This document shows positions 5,585 through 8,123 of a stretch of 8,123 nucleotides of DNA, one piece after another. Under the pieces are notes generated by a model, which searched no databases, had not been told where the DNA came from, and saw nothing but the letters and a program-made list of their open reading frames with translations. The DNA comes from Archangium sp. (GTDB taxonomy: Bacteria; Myxococcota; Myxococcia; Myxococcales; Myxococcaceae), in assembly GCA_016793585.1 (NCBI GenBank), contig JAEUJR010001080.1, forward strand, positions 1 to 8,123, read 5' to 3'. The translations under genes were made by a program, and so were the position numbers. Every line of letters starts with the position of its first letter. Within the stretch, counting starts at the first letter, position 1.

Positions 5585-6694
5585 GTGCGCGCGCTCGTCG
5601 CCTTCAGCCTGCTCCTCTCGGCCGCGTGTGGCCCACCGGCGAGCGCCGTCGTCGACGCGGGCTACGACTGGAAGCTGCCGAAGGGCTTCCCGACGCCGAA
5701 GGTGCCCGACGACAACCCGATGACGGCCGAGAAGGTGCAGCTCGGCCGCAAGCTCTTCTACGACGTGCGGCTGTCGAAGAACCGCACGCAGTCGTGCGCC
5801 ACCTGTCACGAGCAGAAGCGCGCCTTCACCGACGGGCGCATGACGGGCCTGGGCAGCACCGGTGAAGCGCACCCCCGCAACCCGCAGGGCCTCACGAACG
5901 TGGCCTTCAACGCGACGCTGACGTGGGCCAACCCGCTGGTGACGACGCTCGAGCGGCAGGCGTTGTTGCCGTTGCTGGGCGAGCACCCGGTCGAGCTCGG
6001 CTTTGGCAGCGACGAGGCCACGCTCATCGCCCGCCTGCAGAGCGAAGACGACTACGCCGAGCGGTTCGCGCGCGTCTTCCCCGGCGAGGCCATCTCGCTC
6101 GTCACCATCACGCGCGCCCTCGCCTCGTTCGAGCGCGTGCTCATCTCGGGCAACAGCCCGTGGGACCGGTACTCGGCGGGTGACGCGAGCGCCTTGAGTG
6201 ACTCGGCGAAGCGCGGGCTCGAGCTGTTCAACTCAGAGACGCTCGAGTGCTACCACTGTCACGCGGGCTTCAACTTCGCCGACTCGGTGGTGCACGCCGG
6301 CAGCGCTGCGCCCGACGCTCCTTTTCACAACACAGGCTTGTACAATCTCGACGGCAACGGGGCGTACCCTGCCGGCAACGCAGGCCTCATCGAGGTCACC
6401 GGGCGCGCGGGAGACATGGGCCGGTTCAGGGCTCCGTCGCTGCGCAACGCCACGGTGACGGGGCCGTACATGCACGACGGCTCCATCGCGACGCTGCGAG
6501 ACGTCATCACCCACTACGCGCAGGGCGGCCGCTCGAAACGGCAGACGGGCATGTTCAGCCCGCTGCAGAGCGACCTCGTGCGTGGCTTCACCTTGAGCGC
6601 CCAGGAGACCGAAGACCTGCTCGCCTTCCTCGCCGCCTTGACGGACGACGAGTTTCTGACGAAGCCCGAGCTGGCCAGCCCCTTCCCTCCATGA
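5585..6694 (+). CDS. mbnH: MbnH-like diheme cytochrome c peroxidase-family enzyme (metallo-mystery pair partner)
   Basis: A 369-residue protein of the MauG/bacterial cytochrome c peroxidase superfamily. It has two c-heme motifs, CATCH (71-75) and CYHCH (222-226), and the family-typical FHNTGLYNLDG (246-256) and FRAPSLRNATVTGPYMHDGS (280-299); M295 or a nearby residue lies where these enzymes carry an axial heme ligand. The signal has lipobox S12-A13-A14-C15 after a leucine-rich core, so it is probably a lipoprotein beside its MbnP substrate. The start is GTG 5585, 4 bases after the mbnP stop, with AAGG upstream inside mbnP. MbnH is known to oxidise a tryptophan of MbnP to kynurenine through a high-valent diheme state. 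The stop overlaps the kinase ATG as ATGA. An ordinary peroxidase role is the alternative, but adjacency to mbnP argues against it. Confidence 0.92.
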   Translation: MRALVAFSLLLSAACGPPASAVVDAGYDWKLPKGFPTPKVPDDNPMTAEKVQLGRKLFYDVRLSKNRTQSCATCHEQKRAFTDGRMTGLGSTGEAHPRNPQGLTNVAFNATLTWANPLVTTLERQALLPLLGEHPVELGFGSDEATLIARLQSEDDYAERFARVFPGEAISLVTITRALASFERVLISGNSPWDRYSAGDASALSDSAKRGLELFNSETLECYHCHAGFNFADSVVHAGSAAPDAPFHNTGLYNLDGNGAYPAGNAGLIEVTGRAGDMGRFRAPSLRNATVTGPYMHDGSIATLRDVITHYAQGGRSKRQTGMFSPLQSDLVRGFTLSAQETEDLLAFLAALTDDEFLTKPELASPFPP

Positions 6695-7935
6695 CCGACC
6701 GTGCGCTCGACGTCTCGCTGCCGTGGCTCCGCTGGGTGCGGCGGGCGGTGTGGGCGTGCCAGCTCGCGTTGCTGCTGTGGGCCTCGCTCGGCCTGCGCAT
6801 TCACCTGCAGGTCGTGTGGATTGGAGCGCTCATCGTCGTCGGCTTCGGGCTCGATGCGCTCGCGTGGGCGTGGCAGCGGCGCGGCGTCTCGGAGAACCAG
6901 CTGCTCGCCCTGATGCTGGCCGACGCGGCGCTGCACACCGGCGTGTTCGCGTTGAGCGGCGGCCCCTTCAACCCCTTCACGGCGCTGTACCTCGTGAACG
7001 TCGTGCTGGCGGCGGTGGTGCTCTCTCGCACGCGCCAGTGGCTCCAGCTCGTCGCCTCGTTGCTCGGCTTCGCGTCGCTCTTCCTCGTCGACAAGGTGGC
7101 GCCTTCGACCTGGGAGCTGCCGAACCACCAGGAGCTCATGCGCCTGCACCTCACGGGCATGTGGGTCGCCTTCGTGGTGGCCGCGGGCTTCATCGTCTAT
7201 TTCGTCCAGCGCGTGCTCGCGTCACTCGAAGCACGGGAGCAGCAGCTCGCCGAGGCGCGCCGTCAGGCAGGGCAGCACGAGAAGCTCGCGGCCCTCACCA
7301 CGCTGGCGGCGGGCGCCGCGCACGAGCTCGCCACGCCGCTGGGCACCATCGCCGTCGCCAGCCACGAGATGTCGCGCGCCCTCGAGAAGCTCGCGGTGCC
7401 TGACACGCTCAAAGACGACGCCCGCCTCGTCCGGGAGCAGGTCGAGCGCTGCCGCGTGATTCTGCAGAGCATGTCGGCGCGCTCAGGTGAGCTCGCGGGT
7501 GAAGCCATCACCACGTTCCCGGTCTCCGAGTGGCTCACCGAAGCGACGAGCGCGCTGCGGCAGGTCGAGCGGGTGGTGCTCCCTGCGGCGAGCGGCCTGG
7601 TGGTGACGGGGCCACGCGCCGCGCTCGCGCAGGCGCTGCGCAACCTCGTGAAGAACGCGCTCGAGGCGTCGACTGACCAGGTTGCGCTCGAGGCCGTGGA
7701 GCAGCACGGCACGCTCACCCTCTTCGTGAAAGACCACGGCCCCGGCATCGACGCGCAGGTCGTCAGCCGCCTCGGAGAGCCCTTCTTCACCACCAAGCCC
7801 GTCGGCAAAGGCATGGGCCTGGGCGTCTTCCTCGCGCGCACGCTCGCGCAGCAGCTCGGCGGCGCGCTCACCTTCGACTCGCGGCCCGGCATGGGCACGA
7901 CGGTGTCGTTCTCGATTCCCCAGAGGCCAGCATGA
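6691..7935 (+). CDS. regB: RegB/PrrB-type redox sensor histidine kinase
   Basis: A 414-residue membrane kinase. About six hydrophobic segments fill residues 15-172. GGPFNPF (90-96) matches the GGxxNPF heptad through which RegB senses ubiquinone. The dimerisation domain has AAGAAHELATPLGTI with phospho-acceptor H211. C254 in REQVERCRVIL sits where RegB has its redox-active cysteine (Cys265 in Rhodobacter capsulatus). The ATPase domain shows N318-x3-N322 (NLVKN), DHGPGID (348-354), EPFFTTK and GKGMGLGV. In the known family, kinase activity is high under reducing, low-O2 conditions and controls respiration, nitrogen fixation and denitrification through RegA. ATG 6691 overlaps the mbnH stop, and its own stop overlaps the regulator start, so all are cotranslated. 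Linkage of this kinase to an mbnPH operon is the odd point. All key residues are present. Confidence 0.94.
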   Translation: MTDRALDVSLPWLRWVRRAVWACQLALLLWASLGLRIHLQVVWIGALIVVGFGLDALAWAWQRRGVSENQLLALMLADAALHTGVFALSGGPFNPFTALYLVNVVLAAVVLSRTRQWLQLVASLLGFASLFLVDKVAPSTWELPNHQELMRLHLTGMWVAFVVAAGFIVYFVQRVLASLEAREQQLAEARRQAGQHEKLAALTTLAAGAAHELATPLGTIAVASHEMSRALEKLAVPDTLKDDARLVREQVERCRVILQSMSARSGELAGEAITTFPVSEWLTEATSALRQVERVVLPAASGLVVTGPRAALAQALRNLVKNALEASTDQVALEAVEQHGTLTLFVKDHGPGIDAQVVSRLGEPFFTTKPVGKGMGLGVFLARTLAQQLGGALTFDSRPGMGTTVSFSIPQRPA

Positions 7936-8123
7936 CGACCGAGGCGCCTTCGCTCATTCTCGTCGACGACGACGAGCCGTTTCGGCAACGACTCGGGCGT
8001 GCGCTCGGCGAGCGCGGGTTCTCGGGGACGACGTACGCGTCGGTCGAAGAGGCGCTCGCCGCGCTGCACGGGGCGCGCGAGGACGCCGGCATCGAGCTGC
8101 GGGGGGGGGGGGGGGCGGGGGGC
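7932..8123 (+). CDS. regA: RegA/PrrA-type response regulator, N-terminal part only
   Basis: The start of the receiver domain of the kinase's partner. About 56 trustworthy residues are visible, beginning with SLILVDDDEPFRQRLGRALG: the acidic cluster D12-D13-D14, followed by the PFRxRL and ERGF wording typical of RegA/PrrA/ActR/RoxR. The phospho-acceptor aspartate, the rest of the receiver and the Fis-like DNA-binding domain lie beyond the edge. The ATG at 7932 overlaps the kinase stop as ATGA. From 8101 the sequence is a G homopolymer and its translation (poly-Gly) should not be trusted. The RegA-type identity rests on the kinase and this short N-terminus. Confidence 0.8.
   Translation, partial: MTTEAPSLILVDDDEPFRQRLGRALGERGFSGTTYASVEEALAALHGAREDAGIELRGGGGAGG
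8101..8123. other. Poly-G tail, probable sequencing or assembly artefact
   Basis: Fifteen G, one C, six G and one C end the window in the middle of a receiver domain. A run of glycines is not expected there, where the family has a hydrophobic strand leading to the phospho-acceptor aspartate. Poly-G is a common artefact of two-colour sequencing reads at contig ends. Confidence 0.8.

Noticed and set aside
1..8123. CRISPR arrays, tRNA or rRNA genes, insertion sequences, clear rho-independent terminators
   Set aside because: No regularly spaced repeats, tRNA-like folds, transposase motifs or stem-plus-T-run structures were seen on either strand.

Overview
This GC-rich window (roughly two-thirds G+C by eye) looks like chromosomal DNA of a Myxococcota/deltaproteobacterial-type organism. 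The evidence is codon use saturated with G/C at third positions, a Sec-exported clade II nitrous oxide reductase of the Anaeromyxobacter sort, and a protein pair whose families were first named after Myxococcus xanthus loci. The assignment is inference; no marker gene is present. Both ends are cut: nosZ runs off the left edge, and a response regulator runs into a poly-G tail at the right edge.

Left arm (minus strand, read right to left). A hemerythrin-domain protein (3151-2657) is followed by a sigma-54 activator with a four-cysteine N-terminal stub (2618-1572). After a 233-base regulatory gap comes nosZ (1338-1, first 446 residues). The gap holds a sigma-54-like promoter, an adjoining palindrome, a Crp/Fnr-like box, and a TGCGGC-N5-GTCGCA box of the RegA/PrrA type.

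Right arm (plus strand). One tight operon has junctions that overlap by 4 bases or leave gaps of no more than 7. It encodes an exported beta-barrel-like protein with a CxxCxC motif at its mature N-terminus (3238-4125), an unrecognised lipoprotein (4122-4715), an MbnP-like copper-binding lipoprotein (4723-5580), an MbnH-like diheme enzyme (5585-6694), a RegB/PrrB-type quinone/redox sensor kinase (6691-7935), and the start of its RegA/PrrA-type partner (7932 onward).

The arms diverge from an 86-base region (3152-3237) that carries a second copy of the same TGCGGC-N5-GTCGCA box, in the same orientation and at nearly the same distance from the minus-strand start codon as the copy before nosZ. My reading is a redox-controlled module. 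RegB/RegA, encoded in the right operon, would act on both boxes. The hemerythrin protein and the Cys4 sigma-54 activator would add O2/NO/redox input to nosZ. The MbnP/MbnH pair plus two envelope proteins would handle copper, the metal NosZ needs. The genes and motifs are visible; the functional coupling is inference.
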